From the NCBI GenBank assembly GCA_021300155.1, contig JAJTID010000050.1, positions 1 to 64,000 on the forward strand: 64,000 nt of DNA. Direction: 5' to 3'. Origin of the DNA: Pirellula sp. (GTDB lineage Bacteria; Planctomycetota; Planctomycetia; Pirellulales; Pirellulaceae). The notes under the pieces were generated by a model that was not told the DNA's origin, ran no database searches, and worked only from the letters and a program-made list of their open reading frames with translations. Position 1 is the stretch's first letter; every line of letters begins with the position of its first letter. The position numbers were made by a program, and so were the translations under genes. This document shows, piece by piece, positions 36,322 through 45,486 of this stretch.

Positions 36322-37632
36322 ATGATGCATTTACCATTAAACAACGGTTACAAAACGCGGCGTGCTGGCCACGGTCTGTTGGTGTGGAATGGAATCGTCA
36401 CTCTGATGGCTCTCGTGTCGACTGCAGTCAGCACGGCCTATTCTCAGTCTCTCTCAGAGCAGTATCAGTCGAACTCACCGCCCGTTGTCGGAGGATTGCC
36501 TCCGGGTTCGAAAGGGCTTCAGCAGCCGGTCTATGTGGCGGACAGATCCGTACCCCGAGGAGCGTACTCATCCCTTTCAGGCCAACAAGATCTCTCAGAG
36601 TACTTGGATGAACGAGTTGGTCTTGTTCCATCGAATGCACCGCCATTGGATCTCAATCGTTTTGCCGCGGGTGAGTTGATCGCCATCGTTGGGAAAGAAC
36701 CGATCCTGATAGGGCATTTGATCGACCCTAAGAAGGTAACCGAAGAGCGGATGAATACGCCTAGTTTCGAAAAGGACCTTCGCAAGGCTCTAGCTGAGGT
36801 CATCATGCGAAAGGCACTTGCGCAACGCTTCGTCAATGATCAAGTCTCTGGGAAGTCCGTAAAAGAACGGGAAGAAGGGGAGAAGCATATTCGTCGCAAG
36901 GTAACACAGATTTTTTACGACAGCATTGTGCCTGACATGAAGAAGAAACAAAAATGCGAAACAGACGAGGAGTTTTACGCCTTCCTCGAGAAAGCGGAAA
37001 TGACTCTTCAGACACTTCAAAATGACTATGCTGAAACAATGCTAGCCCGTCAATGTATCAACGAAAACGTGCCCGAAAAGCCTGCAGCGGAACTAATCGA
37101 CTTGGCGGAGTACTATGACGAGCATATCGACGAATTCAAACAACCGGCCAAGGCGAGATTTCAAATACTAACGGCTGAGTTCTCGAAGCATCCCTCGAAA
37201 GAAGCGGCATTCGGTGCGATTGCAGAGATGGGGAACCAAGTGATTGGTGGGCGCCCCTTTGAGACTGTAGCACGTTCTATGTCGAATGGATACGCGGCAT
37301 CGGAGGGGGGCTACTATGACTGGACCACTAAGAGCGCGCTAAAGAGCAAGGTGATTGATGACGTTGTCTTTAGCATTGAGCCACAAAAGTTGAGCCAGAT
37401 CATCGAAGACACAGATGGCTTTCATATCGTGCGCGTCATCGAACGAAAGAACGCTCAAACCGTTCCTTTTCATGAAGTGCAACCCGAGATCAAAAAGAAG
37501 ATTGTCGAAATCAAAAAGAAGCAATTGGAAAAGGACTATATGCAAAAAGTCCGAGAAACCACTCCGGTATGGACAAGATGGCCGGAGGATTTCCCCGGTG
37601 CAATGCCCATTTCGGATGTGATTGGACAGTAA
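36322..37632 (+). CDS. Exported parvulin-type peptidyl-prolyl isomerase (SurA/PrsA-like)
   Basis: This protein of about 436 residues has a signal peptide ('GLLVWNGIVTLMALVSTAVS') and a SurA-like N-terminal chaperone region containing 'FAAGELIAIVGKEPILIGHL' at about 115-135. A charged helical segment follows, and then a rotamase domain near 270-410: 'AKARFQILTAEFSK', 'GGRPFETVARSMSNGYAASEGG', 'VDDVVFSIEPQKLSQIIEDTDGFHIVRV' (parvulin signatures). It likely helps fold exported proteins. The ATG at 36322 is used rather than the GTG at 36301. The large secreted propeller gene follows with a short gap, so co-expression is likely. Confidence 0.87.
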   Translation: MMHLPLNNGYKTRRAGHGLLVWNGIVTLMALVSTAVSTAYSQSLSEQYQSNSPPVVGGLPPGSKGLQQPVYVADRSVPRGAYSSLSGQQDLSEYLDERVGLVPSNAPPLDLNRFAAGELIAIVGKEPILIGHLIDPKKVTEERMNTPSFEKDLRKALAEVIMRKALAQRFVNDQVSGKSVKEREEGEKHIRRKVTQIFYDSIVPDMKKKQKCETDEEFYAFLEKAEMTLQTLQNDYAETMLARQCINENVPEKPAAELIDLAEYYDEHIDEFKQPAKARFQILTAEFSKHPSKEAAFGAIAEMGNQVIGGRPFETVARSMSNGYAASEGGYYDWTTKSALKSKVIDDVVFSIEPQKLSQIIEDTDGFHIVRVIERKNAQTVPFHEVQPEIKKKIVEIKKKQLEKDYMQKVRETTPVWTRWPEDFPGAMPISDVIGQ

Positions 37633-37636
37633 TCCT

Positions 37637-40600
37637 ATGATTGCAACGCGACGTAACACCTTCGTTTCTGCATTCGCTTGTTTCGTCGTTTGGCTTTTGA
37701 ATTCATGTCTGTTCGCAGACGTTCTCGTCAACGGCGACGTTGCAAATTCGCAATCCGTTCGAACGGTTGCCGATGGTACGCTTCACAATTGCCAAATTGT
37801 CTCCTTGGATAGAACTATCGCGGTCGGTGATCGCGGTCTCATTCTTCTGTCTGTGAACGGAGGCAAGAATTGGTCGGTCCAGCATCATCGTTCTGATGCT
37901 ACGCTTTACGATGTACGCTTCGAAAACGAATTCGATGGCTGTATTGTTGGTGGATCGATCGAGCCCTTTACTCACCGGAGCAAGGGGACGATTCTTACAT
38001 CCAACGATGGCGGTAAAACTTGGCAGAGTATCGACTCACAGTTACCGCGGCTTCTCGGAATTCGATCACTGAGCAAAGGACATTTGGTCGCGTGGGGAGA
38101 TTGGTCCGTTCTCTATCAATCAGCTTTGTTTGAATCGTTCGATAACGGAAAAACCTGGTCCGCGATTGCGATTCCCTGTGGTCCATTACGATCGATCGCT
38201 TTGAGTAAGGCCGATTCTGCCAACGCTTTGGTACCGATGTTACTTGTCGATCGATTGGGACGGTGTTACGCAACTGCGGATCGCCTGTCGTTCCGACCCG
38301 TGGAGGTTCCAACCTCACCGTATGCACCGTTCCTTTTTTGTGAACACGATGGTAAGCGTTGGTGGTTAGGAGGCGAGCAGGGGCAACTTTATGTTTCGGA
38401 AGATGGCCAACATTGGCAACAAACATTCCTCCCAGGGAGCCCCAAGGATCATGAGCTTATCACACTCCACACTCTGACGTCCCATGGAGACACGATTTGG
38501 GTGGCTGGCAATCCTGGGTCCGTCGTATGGAAGTCTACGAATGGTGGGGCTTCTTGGTCGATACTACCAATGAAAAGCTCCATTCCCATCCATGATCTAC
38601 ATGCTCTCAATGACCAAATTATTGTAGGGTGCGGTCCGCTAGCCTCGGTATCCATCTCTCGGAATTCTGGGCAAGCTTGGTGGTTACAGCATCAGTCTGG
38701 ATCCCGGGTGGGAACACTGAATCTAGCATCGACATCTGAGGTGGTTGCGTGGGATGCCATGGCCTTCCTTCACGAAGAATCGCGACGCACTGTCGGATCT
38801 ATCGTTGTGCATGATCAAAGCATTGAGAAAAAATCCAGCCATATCCCCGATCCGACAGAACGGAATCGGTTCGCTTCGCAACTTCTCGGGCTAACATCCT
38901 GTGCGACATGGAGTGCATTCCCTGTCAGTGCGAATGTTGCTTCACCACGTAATACTGATTTCGAACATTATCGAAACGTCGGCTCGTTGCATGCGCCCCC
39001 CGAGTCGACACTCGTTCGCAAATTGGTCCAAGAGATTCGGCTACAAAGCCCGGATTTGTTGATCACCGATTGCCCAATCTCGGGTACACAACTGCACAAG
39101 AACTTGGCGGATGCCGTCGAGTTGGCTGCTGCGTGGTCGCCACGCAAAGATTTTCAACTCTATTCCACAGAAAGCGGCATTCCGAATGCTCCGTGGACCG
39201 TTCAACGGATTCTTTTTCGGGGAACAAAGTCAGGTAGCTTGCAATTCCCCTCAACGATGTTGTTGAAAAAATCGGGTTCGATTTTGGGGGAATCACTTTT
39301 TGTCGTCGACAACATCGTTCATGAAAAGAATCACGCAACCAAGTACCTTGCACCACGAGCCATCACGTATCGAACCATCGGTTCTAAGTTCTCAACGCTA
39401 AAGGAACCGTTGGAGGGGCTCACTTTAAGTGCCCAAACGCAACGTTTCGAAAAGCCACTCGGAGTTGGTCGTCCCACCACGCTCATGGCAACTGCAGTTT
39501 GGTTCAACACTAAGGATTTTGTCGTTGCTACCCAAGGCAACGTATTTATTCGTGATCGTCATTGGGATGAACGACTCCAACAAGCAATGAAGAAAGTCGA
39601 GCCTGCGACGCACGGTCCAGTTCTACTCGAGATTGCAGAAAAGAGTCGGCGGCTCGGCAATTGGAACCATTGGTCCTCCGCGTTGGAGTTGTTGCTGGCC
39701 GAAGTACCAGAATCCCCAGTGATGGAAGCTGCCTACTGCGAACTGCTTGTTCATTTAGGCAGCGCTGAGGTGCAACAACTTGTTCAAAAGCAGTTGCGAC
39801 AGGTGGAGAATCGCTTCTCTGAAGAATCAGGACAGTTCGCTTCGACAGTCCCCGTTTCTTCCCCCTTTGCAAAGCAGAACGAGCAAACTTGGGTCCAACA
39901 AGCCGCATTCGCTCATGCTCCTCGAAGGATTCCCATCGCCGTATCGAACGGTATCCCTGAGGTTCGTCGATTGTTGAGAAAATTCCCTGACTCTTGGGCC
40001 TCCAAACGCACAGAACCGGAATGGGGATGGCTCATCGCCTCTCGCTATCGACTTGACCAAACATCAAAGAAGGGACTCAATGCCGAAGCGGGTGACTACA
40101 GCGCCTTCTGGCCACGAACTTCCGCCAGTCTGCTTCATTGGCAACAAGTGGTCAACGAAGAACAACTCTTGTTACGCAGCTTTCAAGGTCGAGCGGCCAC
40201 TTCTTCATCTTCGAAGGCATGGCCAAAGACGCAAACTCGGCCCTTTCTCGACGGTCTCAAGAATGAATCGACCTGGAATGATGCCATCGAGTTGACGCTT
40301 CAAGATCCATGGGGGCAAAGCCAACAACGAACGGTGCTCTCCTTAACCCGCGACGACGAGTTCTTGTACTTGTTCAGCCGGTGCGAATCTAACGATGCCG
40401 TACAACCCTCGCAGCCAGTCGCTGAGCGTCGCCGCGATGCCGTGTTGCGGGAACAAGATCACGTTCGCTTTCGTATTGACCTCGATCGTGACTACTGCAG
40501 TTGGTTTGAATTTGGTTGGAACCGTCGCGGAGAGACCATCGATCAATGCAACGACATGATACTCTGGGATCCTCAATGGTATGTTGCCATCACGGAGCAT

Positions 40601-40789
40601 GATCGAGGTTGGCAAGCAGAGATTGCTATTCCACTCGATGAACTATTGGCTCAAGAAAATCGGTCTCAACTTCTCCATTGGGCTGTGAATGCGATCCACA
40701 GCCAGCCCAACGCAGGCTCTCGAACTATTGCACCTGCAATTTCCGATAACTTCCAAGACGATCAATGGACCATTTTGACCGTCGAATGA
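37637..40789 (+). CDS. Large secreted YCF48/BNR-propeller protein with CBM9-like end
   Basis: The 1050-residue protein (ATG 37637) has a signal peptide ('FVSAFACFVVWLLNSCLFAD'). The first 330 residues carry YCF48/BNR-like blades, with Asp-box-like elements such as 'TILTSNDGGKTWQSI', 'FESFDNGKTWSAIAI' and 'VVWKSTNGGASWSIL'. The middle (about 450-540) has 'LVQEIRLQSPDLLITDCP' and 'APWTVQRILFRG', weakly reminiscent of PIG-L-type deacetylases, but catalytic His/Asp are not evident. The last 190 residues resemble the carbohydrate-binding family 9-like fold ('QTRPFLDGLKNESTWNDAIE', 'HVRFRIDLDRDYCSWFEFGW', 'WQAEIAIPLDELL'). It probably binds or processes glycans outside the cell; this is inference. 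Confidence 0.75.
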   Translation: MIATRRNTFVSAFACFVVWLLNSCLFADVLVNGDVANSQSVRTVADGTLHNCQIVSLDRTIAVGDRGLILLSVNGGKNWSVQHHRSDATLYDVRFENEFDGCIVGGSIEPFTHRSKGTILTSNDGGKTWQSIDSQLPRLLGIRSLSKGHLVAWGDWSVLYQSALFESFDNGKTWSAIAIPCGPLRSIALSKADSANALVPMLLVDRLGRCYATADRLSFRPVEVPTSPYAPFLFCEHDGKRWWLGGEQGQLYVSEDGQHWQQTFLPGSPKDHELITLHTLTSHGDTIWVAGNPGSVVWKSTNGGASWSILPMKSSIPIHDLHALNDQIIVGCGPLASVSISRNSGQAWWLQHQSGSRVGTLNLASTSEVVAWDAMAFLHEESRRTVGSIVVHDQSIEKKSSHIPDPTERNRFASQLLGLTSCATWSAFPVSANVASPRNTDFEHYRNVGSLHAPPESTLVRKLVQEIRLQSPDLLITDCPISGTQLHKNLADAVELAAAWSPRKDFQLYSTESGIPNAPWTVQRILFRGTKSGSLQFPSTMLLKKSGSILGESLFVVDNIVHEKNHATKYLAPRAITYRTIGSKFSTLKEPLEGLTLSAQTQRFEKPLGVGRPTTLMATAVWFNTKDFVVATQGNVFIRDRHWDERLQQAMKKVEPATHGPVLLEIAEKSRRLGNWNHWSSALELLLAEVPESPVMEAAYCELLVHLGSAEVQQLVQKQLRQVENRFSEESGQFASTVPVSSPFAKQNEQTWVQQAAFAHAPRRIPIAVSNGIPEVRRLLRKFPDSWASKRTEPEWGWLIASRYRLDQTSKKGLNAEAGDYSAFWPRTSASLLHWQQVVNEEQLLLRSFQGRAATSSSSKAWPKTQTRPFLDGLKNESTWNDAIELTLQDPWGQSQQRTVLSLTRDDEFLYLFSRCESNDAVQPSQPVAERRRDAVLREQDHVRFRIDLDRDYCSWFEFGWNRRGETIDQCNDMILWDPQWYVAITEHDRGWQAEIAIPLDELLAQENRSQLLHWAVNAIHSQPNAGSRTIAPAISDNFQDDQWTILTVE

Positions 40790-40808
40790 TGAAGCAGGCC
40801 GATGGATA

Positions 40809-41825
40809 CTACGAAACCTTCCAAGTGTCGCCACTCATGAAGAGTTTCTGAAGGTTCCCAGGTCCCTTCTTCGCGATTGCTTCGTCGATTTGGCCGCGGA
40901 CGGCTTCTTCGAAAGTCTCGCTTACCACGTCGCGGAAAACGCCGATCGGTTCAGGGAAGTGTGGATGTCGCATGCGTGACAACATGTAGACCAATGTCGA
41001 TGGCGCTTTTTCGTCATGGAACAACAAATCATCTTCCTTGATCTTGCCCTCTGCGAGATTGACGATTTCAAAATTGAATCCATTGAGGCGGATTCCTTTG
41101 TCGCGATCTTTGCCAAAGATCATCGGCTTGCCATGCTCTAGCTCGATGGTGGAATCATCGCGCGTCGCTTTATCTTGAGCGTATGCGAAAGCTCCATCGT
41201 TGAACACATTGCAGTTCTGGTAAACTTCGACGAACGACGTGCCTTTGTGGGCAGCAGCTCGCTTCAAAGTGTAGGCCAAATGCTTGACGTTGCTATCGAC
41301 CGATCTTGCGATAAAGGTCGCTTCGGCCCCAACCGCTACACTGATTGGATTGAGAGGGTGGTCGACAACCCCCATCGGTGTGCTCTTGGTCACTTGTCCT
41401 TCGACGCTCGTCGGTGAAAACTGTCCCTTGGTCAATCCATAGATTCGATTGTTGAACAATACGATGTTCAAATCGACGTTGCGGCGAAGCAAATGAATGA
41501 AGTGGTTTCCTCCGATACTCAACGCGTCGCCGTCACCCGTGATAACCCATACGCTCAAATCAGGACGAGTCAATTTGAGCCCTGTGGCGACCGCAGGAGC
41601 GCGCCCGTGGATGGAGTGAACCCCGTACGTATTCACATAGTATGGGAAACGACTGCTGCATCCGATCCCTGAAATGAAAACGGTCTTCTCCGGTGGAACA
41701 CCGATTTCAGGAAGCACCTTTTTCATTTGCGCGAGGATCGAATAATCTCCGCATCCAGGGCACCATCGAACATCCTGGTCGCTGGTGAAGTCGTCTGCTT
41801 TCAGTACAGGTAGTGCAATACTCAT
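40809..41825 (-). CDS. korB: 2-oxoacid:ferredoxin oxidoreductase, beta subunit
   Basis: The beta subunit binds thiamine pyrophosphate and the Fe-S cluster of 2-oxoglutarate (or pyruvate) ferredoxin oxidoreductase, which converts a 2-oxoacid and CoA to the acyl-CoA, CO2 and reduced ferredoxin. The 338-residue protein has 'WCPGCGDYSILAQMKK' near residue 20 (Fe-S cysteines), 'GIGCSSRFPYYVNTYGVHS' near 55, and the TPP signature 'VITGDGDALSIGGNHF' to 'NNRIYGLTKGQFSPTS' at 95-140. It starts 90 bases after korA, so the two form an operon. The symbol is given on the two-subunit Kor layout; pyruvate or another oxoacid is also possible. No delta (ferredoxin) subunit is nearby. Confidence 0.87.
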   Translation of the reverse strand: MSIALPVLKADDFTSDQDVRWCPGCGDYSILAQMKKVLPEIGVPPEKTVFISGIGCSSRFPYYVNTYGVHSIHGRAPAVATGLKLTRPDLSVWVITGDGDALSIGGNHFIHLLRRNVDLNIVLFNNRIYGLTKGQFSPTSVEGQVTKSTPMGVVDHPLNPISVAVGAEATFIARSVDSNVKHLAYTLKRAAAHKGTSFVEVYQNCNVFNDGAFAYAQDKATRDDSTIELEHGKPMIFGKDRDKGIRLNGFNFEIVNLAEGKIKEDDLLFHDEKAPSTLVYMLSRMRHPHFPEPIGVFRDVVSETFEEAVRGQIDEAIAKKGPGNLQKLFMSGDTWKVS

Positions 41826-41915
41826 GGTCTTTGATTTATGTTGTTGAATCGGAAGTTGCTTTGAAGAAGCGACCGCAGCATTGGGTCGCTTTAAGATTGG
41901 CGGTCCAGTGATGCC

Positions 41916-43802
41916 TTAGGCTCTCGCTGGAGACCGCGAAGGGCTCTTGCTATGCTCATGGATCTTTTCCACAAGTTCTCGGACCGTAAATGGTTTGCCT
42001 TTGACTTTGTTGAAACCAACGGCGTCAACCAAATATCGGCTGCGAATCAACAGTCTCAATTGCCCCATGTTCAATTCTGGGATGAGGACGTTTTCGAATC
42101 GCGAGATGATCTCCCCTAGATTGCTTGGGAATGGGTTCATGTACCGAATATGAGCCAATGAGACACTGCGACCTTCCGCTTGTGCTTGTTGAACTGCGGT
42201 CAAGCAAGCGCCGTAGGTGCCACCCCACGAGATCACTAACAGATCGCCACTTTGCGGTCCAATAACTTGTTGCGGAGGTAAAAGCTTGGCTGCATTCGCG
42301 ACCTTTTGTGCACGAATGTTCACCATCTTTTGGTGGTTGTCCGGGTCGTAGCTGATGTTGCCGGTGCCGTCTTCTTTTTCCAAACCGCCGACACGATGCA
42401 TCAGTCCCTCTGTCCCAGGGATTGCCCACGGGCGAGCGAGAAGTTCATCACGCATGTAAGGCTTGAATGGCCCATCGGGATTATTGTTGTGTTCGGGATG
42501 ATTGACGGGTATCGGAGCCAATTTCGAAACATCAGGGATCGGCCATGGCTCTGCACCGTTTGCAATGTACCCGTCGGATAACACAATGACGGGCAACATC
42601 AACTTCGTGGCCAACATCCATGCTTCCTGAACGATTTCAAAACAATCGCCAGGGCTTTGTGCGGCCAAGACTGGCAATGGAGCCTCACCGTTCCGTCCAA
42701 ACATGACTTGCAACAAGTCCGCTTGTTCCGTTTTTGTAGGTAGCCCCGTGCTAGGGCCGCCACGTTGAACATCGATTACCAGCATTGGAAGCTCTAGCAT
42801 CAATGCTAGGCCCATCGCTTCTGCTTTTAGCGCGATGCCTGGACCACTCGACGTCGTGACCGCCATTTTGCCGCCATAGGCTGCACCAATCGCGGAGCAA
42901 ACCGCAGCGATTTCGTCTTCTGCCTGGAAGGTGCAAACGCCGAAATTCTTGAACTTTGCAAGCTCATGAAGAATATCGCTGGCAGGCGTAATCGGATACG
43001 TTCCGTAGAACATCTCCTTGCCAGAACGTTGGGCGGCAGTCATGAGGCCCCAAGCCATGGCTTGATTGCCCATAATATTTCGATAGGTACCAGGCGGTAG
43101 CTTTGCAGGTTCAATGCTATACGAATGACCGATCCCTTCGATGGTTTCGCCAAAGGCCCAGCCAGAGCGAAGGGCTTTTTCATTCGCTTGTGCAATGACG
43201 GACTTCCCGTCACCGAACTTGCCATGAATGAATCGCAACGTAGCATCCATGTTGCGACCGTACAACCAATAGACCAGTCCCATGGCAAAGAAGTTTTTGC
43301 AACGGTCCGCTTCTTTGACACTTAGCCCAAACTCCGCGACGGCCTCTTTCGTGAGGCGAGTCATCGGCACTTTGATCAATCGATAGTTTTCCATCGCCGG
43401 CTCTTCGAGTGGACTCGTCTTGAGCTTAGCCAGCTTTAGATCTTTGTCTTCGAAACTATCTTCGTTGACGATCAGCAACCCGCCTTTGGGCAGATCCGCC
43501 AAGTTTGTTACGAGTGCCGCTGGATTCATGGCCACCAATGCATCCAACGTGTCACCAGGTGTATGCACCTCGTGTGAAGCGAACTGCACTTGAAATCCAG
43601 ACACGCCCGCACGCGTACCGCGCGGAGCCCGAATCTCGGCCGGAAAATCCGGGAACGTTGCAACGTCATTCCCGAGCAAGGCAGATGTGTTTGTTAATTG
43701 CGTGCCCAAAAGTTGCATACCGTCGCCTGAGTCACCAACCAATCGTACGGTGATCCCTTGTACAGGCTTAACAGGCTTATTCAAAGTCGCTTCTGTAGTC
43801 AT
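41916..43802 (-). CDS. korA: 2-oxoacid:ferredoxin oxidoreductase, fused gamma-alpha subunit
   Basis: The 628-residue subunit is a fusion of the gamma domain (residues 15-200: 'GDSGDGMQLLGTQLTNTSALLG', 'GVSGFQVQFAS') and the alpha domain. The alpha domain starts near 240 ('GNQAMAWGLMTAAQRSGKEMFYGTYPITPASDIL') and includes 'FQAEDEIAAVCSAIGAAYGGKMAVTTSSGPG'. The C-terminal domain shows 'LLVISWGGTYGACLTAVQQA' and 'VLIPELNMGQLRLLIRSRYL'. With KorB it forms the alpha2beta2-type enzyme, commonly used by aerobic bacteria in place of 2-oxoglutarate dehydrogenase. The ATG at 43802 is the first in frame; a short leader precedes it. Confidence 0.88.
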   Translation of the reverse strand: MTTEATLNKPVKPVQGITVRLVGDSGDGMQLLGTQLTNTSALLGNDVATFPDFPAEIRAPRGTRAGVSGFQVQFASHEVHTPGDTLDALVAMNPAALVTNLADLPKGGLLIVNEDSFEDKDLKLAKLKTSPLEEPAMENYRLIKVPMTRLTKEAVAEFGLSVKEADRCKNFFAMGLVYWLYGRNMDATLRFIHGKFGDGKSVIAQANEKALRSGWAFGETIEGIGHSYSIEPAKLPPGTYRNIMGNQAMAWGLMTAAQRSGKEMFYGTYPITPASDILHELAKFKNFGVCTFQAEDEIAAVCSAIGAAYGGKMAVTTSSGPGIALKAEAMGLALMLELPMLVIDVQRGGPSTGLPTKTEQADLLQVMFGRNGEAPLPVLAAQSPGDCFEIVQEAWMLATKLMLPVIVLSDGYIANGAEPWPIPDVSKLAPIPVNHPEHNNNPDGPFKPYMRDELLARPWAIPGTEGLMHRVGGLEKEDGTGNISYDPDNHQKMVNIRAQKVANAAKLLPPQQVIGPQSGDLLVISWGGTYGACLTAVQQAQAEGRSVSLAHIRYMNPFPSNLGEIISRFENVLIPELNMGQLRLLIRSRYLVDAVGFNKVKGKPFTVRELVEKIHEHSKSPSRSPARA

Positions 43803-44134
43803 TTAGAAAGTGAACAATTAGGTTGTGAACATTCCTGAGGATGCTCATCACTTGAAAGGATACCCACGTCAGGACAGGGCAGTTCTGCAATTCGCTTGTC
43901 CAGCAAATCGTGTGAATCTGTATCGGTAGTATCGATTCTCCGGACCCACCGATTTAAAGTATTCTGGCAAATCCCAGGGATGTTGAGTATCGCAAAAATT
44001 CCTAAAACCCGCAGACTTCTCTTTTTCTCAACGATGATCCGCAGAATAGACTCGGATCGGCACAGTAAAAGCCCAGTGATCGCTATACTCATGCAAGGGT
44101 CGTTCTTCCGAAAAGCTTTCCAAAGGAACTCAGC
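43803..44134. other. Intergenic region between korA and the PDZ gene
   Basis: A 332-base divergent spacer. A 97-residue minus-strand ORF lies in it (43799-44092), but it has no family signature and begins in the middle of the promoter space, so I do not call it. A -10-like TATACT occurs at about 44083 on the plus strand, without a good -35. Nothing more is supported. Confidence 0.4.
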
Positions 44135-45478
44135 ATGAGTCGTACTAATGTCTGTGCCGTGATCTTTATTGTTACCTCTCTGTTTTCATTGGGGGCAAAT
44201 GCTTTTGGACAGTCCCGCGAAGAGAAGGTTCGAAACGACCGGCTCCGAGTTTCGAAATCTGGACTTTGGCACTACAACGATTTAGATGCTGGTTTCGCAG
44301 AAGCTCTTCGAACGAACAAGCCGTTGATGGTCGTCTTTCGATGCATACCATGCGTCGAATGTGTCAAACTGGATGACGATCTGTTGGAACAGAACGATTC
44401 GGTAGTCGAGTCGATGCGTAAATTCGTTCGTGTCCGACAAATCTCCACCAACGGCATCGACCTGAATCGGTACCAATTCGACTTTGATCAATCGTTTTCG
44501 GTAATGTTCTTTCATCCAGACGGTACGTTGCTGGGGCGATTCGGAACCAGATCCCACCAAACCGAATGGGAAGACGACGTTTCGATTGCTGGCCTTGGAG
44601 CAGCCATGAAACAAGTTCTCGAATGGCATGCGAATTTCGACTCCGTTCGCGACTCGCTCGCAAAAAAGCAATCGTCTAACCTGAAGCACATTCCGGTCGG
44701 ATCACCCGAGAAGTATCCCACGCTTGAACGGTTTCCCGCGAGTTTTGATCTAGCGAACGTCACGATCAAGAACTGCATCCATTGCCATCAAGTGGGGGAA
44801 GCTCAAAAGTCGTTCGCATGGAGCGAGAGCGAAATGGAATCTATCCCTATGGATTTGTTGTTCCCCTACCCGCATCCAAAAATCCTAGGACTGATATTCG
44901 ACGTGAACACCTGTGCGACAGTAAAAGAAGTAGCCGAGGATTCGATAGCACATCGCGCTGGATTGAAAGCCGGCGATCGGATTGTACGATTCGATGACCA
45001 ACCGATTATCAGCATTGCAGACCTGCAATGGGTGCTAAATCTGAAACCTAACACTGACATCGCAATTCCAGTATCGCTTCTCCGCGATGGTAAACCGATG
45101 ACCGTTTCATTGAGTTTGCCAGACGACTGGAAAGCCTTGGGGGATATCTCTTGGCGTGCCTCTAGCTGGGAGCTTCGAAGACTGGTGTTGGGTGGCATGG
45201 TCTTAAAGGAAATCGACAAAAGCGAACGGCAAAACCTCGGCATCGCTGATGAAGCCACGGCATTGAGAATCGGGCACGTCGGCCAATACTCCCCGCACAA
45301 CCGCGCAAAGCTAGCAGGCCTTCAAAAAGACGATGTGGTTGTTAGCGTGCTCGGCAAAAAGAACTTCATGCGCGAAGTCGATATCATCCGATTCCTTCTC
45401 GATCAACGCCACACCGTGAAGCAAATTCCAATTGAGGTGTTGCGAGCTGGCAAACCGATGACTTTCGAACTGAATTGA
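44135..45478 (+). CDS. Exported thioredoxin-like/CXXCH/PDZ protein
   Basis: The 447-residue protein starts at the ATG 44135 (AAAGGA seven bases upstream) and has a signal peptide ('VCAVIFIVTSLFSLGANAFG'). A thioredoxin-like segment 'KPLMVVFRCIPCVECVKLDD' near residue 65-85 has a CxxCxxC pattern. 'IKNCIHCHQVGEAQ' near 212 is a single heme-c site. Two PDZ domains follow near 255-330 ('AGLKAGDRIVRFDDQPIISIADL') and 380-445 ('AKLAGLQKDDVVVSVLG'). The combination suggests a periplasmic redox protein bound to a partner by PDZ modules. I know the planctomycete habit of fusing such domains, but no specific pathway is visible. Confidence 0.76.
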   Translation: MSRTNVCAVIFIVTSLFSLGANAFGQSREEKVRNDRLRVSKSGLWHYNDLDAGFAEALRTNKPLMVVFRCIPCVECVKLDDDLLEQNDSVVESMRKFVRVRQISTNGIDLNRYQFDFDQSFSVMFFHPDGTLLGRFGTRSHQTEWEDDVSIAGLGAAMKQVLEWHANFDSVRDSLAKKQSSNLKHIPVGSPEKYPTLERFPASFDLANVTIKNCIHCHQVGEAQKSFAWSESEMESIPMDLLFPYPHPKILGLIFDVNTCATVKEVAEDSIAHRAGLKAGDRIVRFDDQPIISIADLQWVLNLKPNTDIAIPVSLLRDGKPMTVSLSLPDDWKALGDISWRASSWELRRLVLGGMVLKEIDKSERQNLGIADEATALRIGHVGQYSPHNRAKLAGLQKDDVVVSVLGKKNFMREVDIIRFLLDQRHTVKQIPIEVLRAGKPMTFELN

Positions 45479-45486
45479 TCTAGGTT

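Noticed and set aside
43799-44092. 97-residue minus-strand ORF upstream of korA
   Set aside because: It overlaps the start of korA, has no family signature and lies in divergent promoter space.
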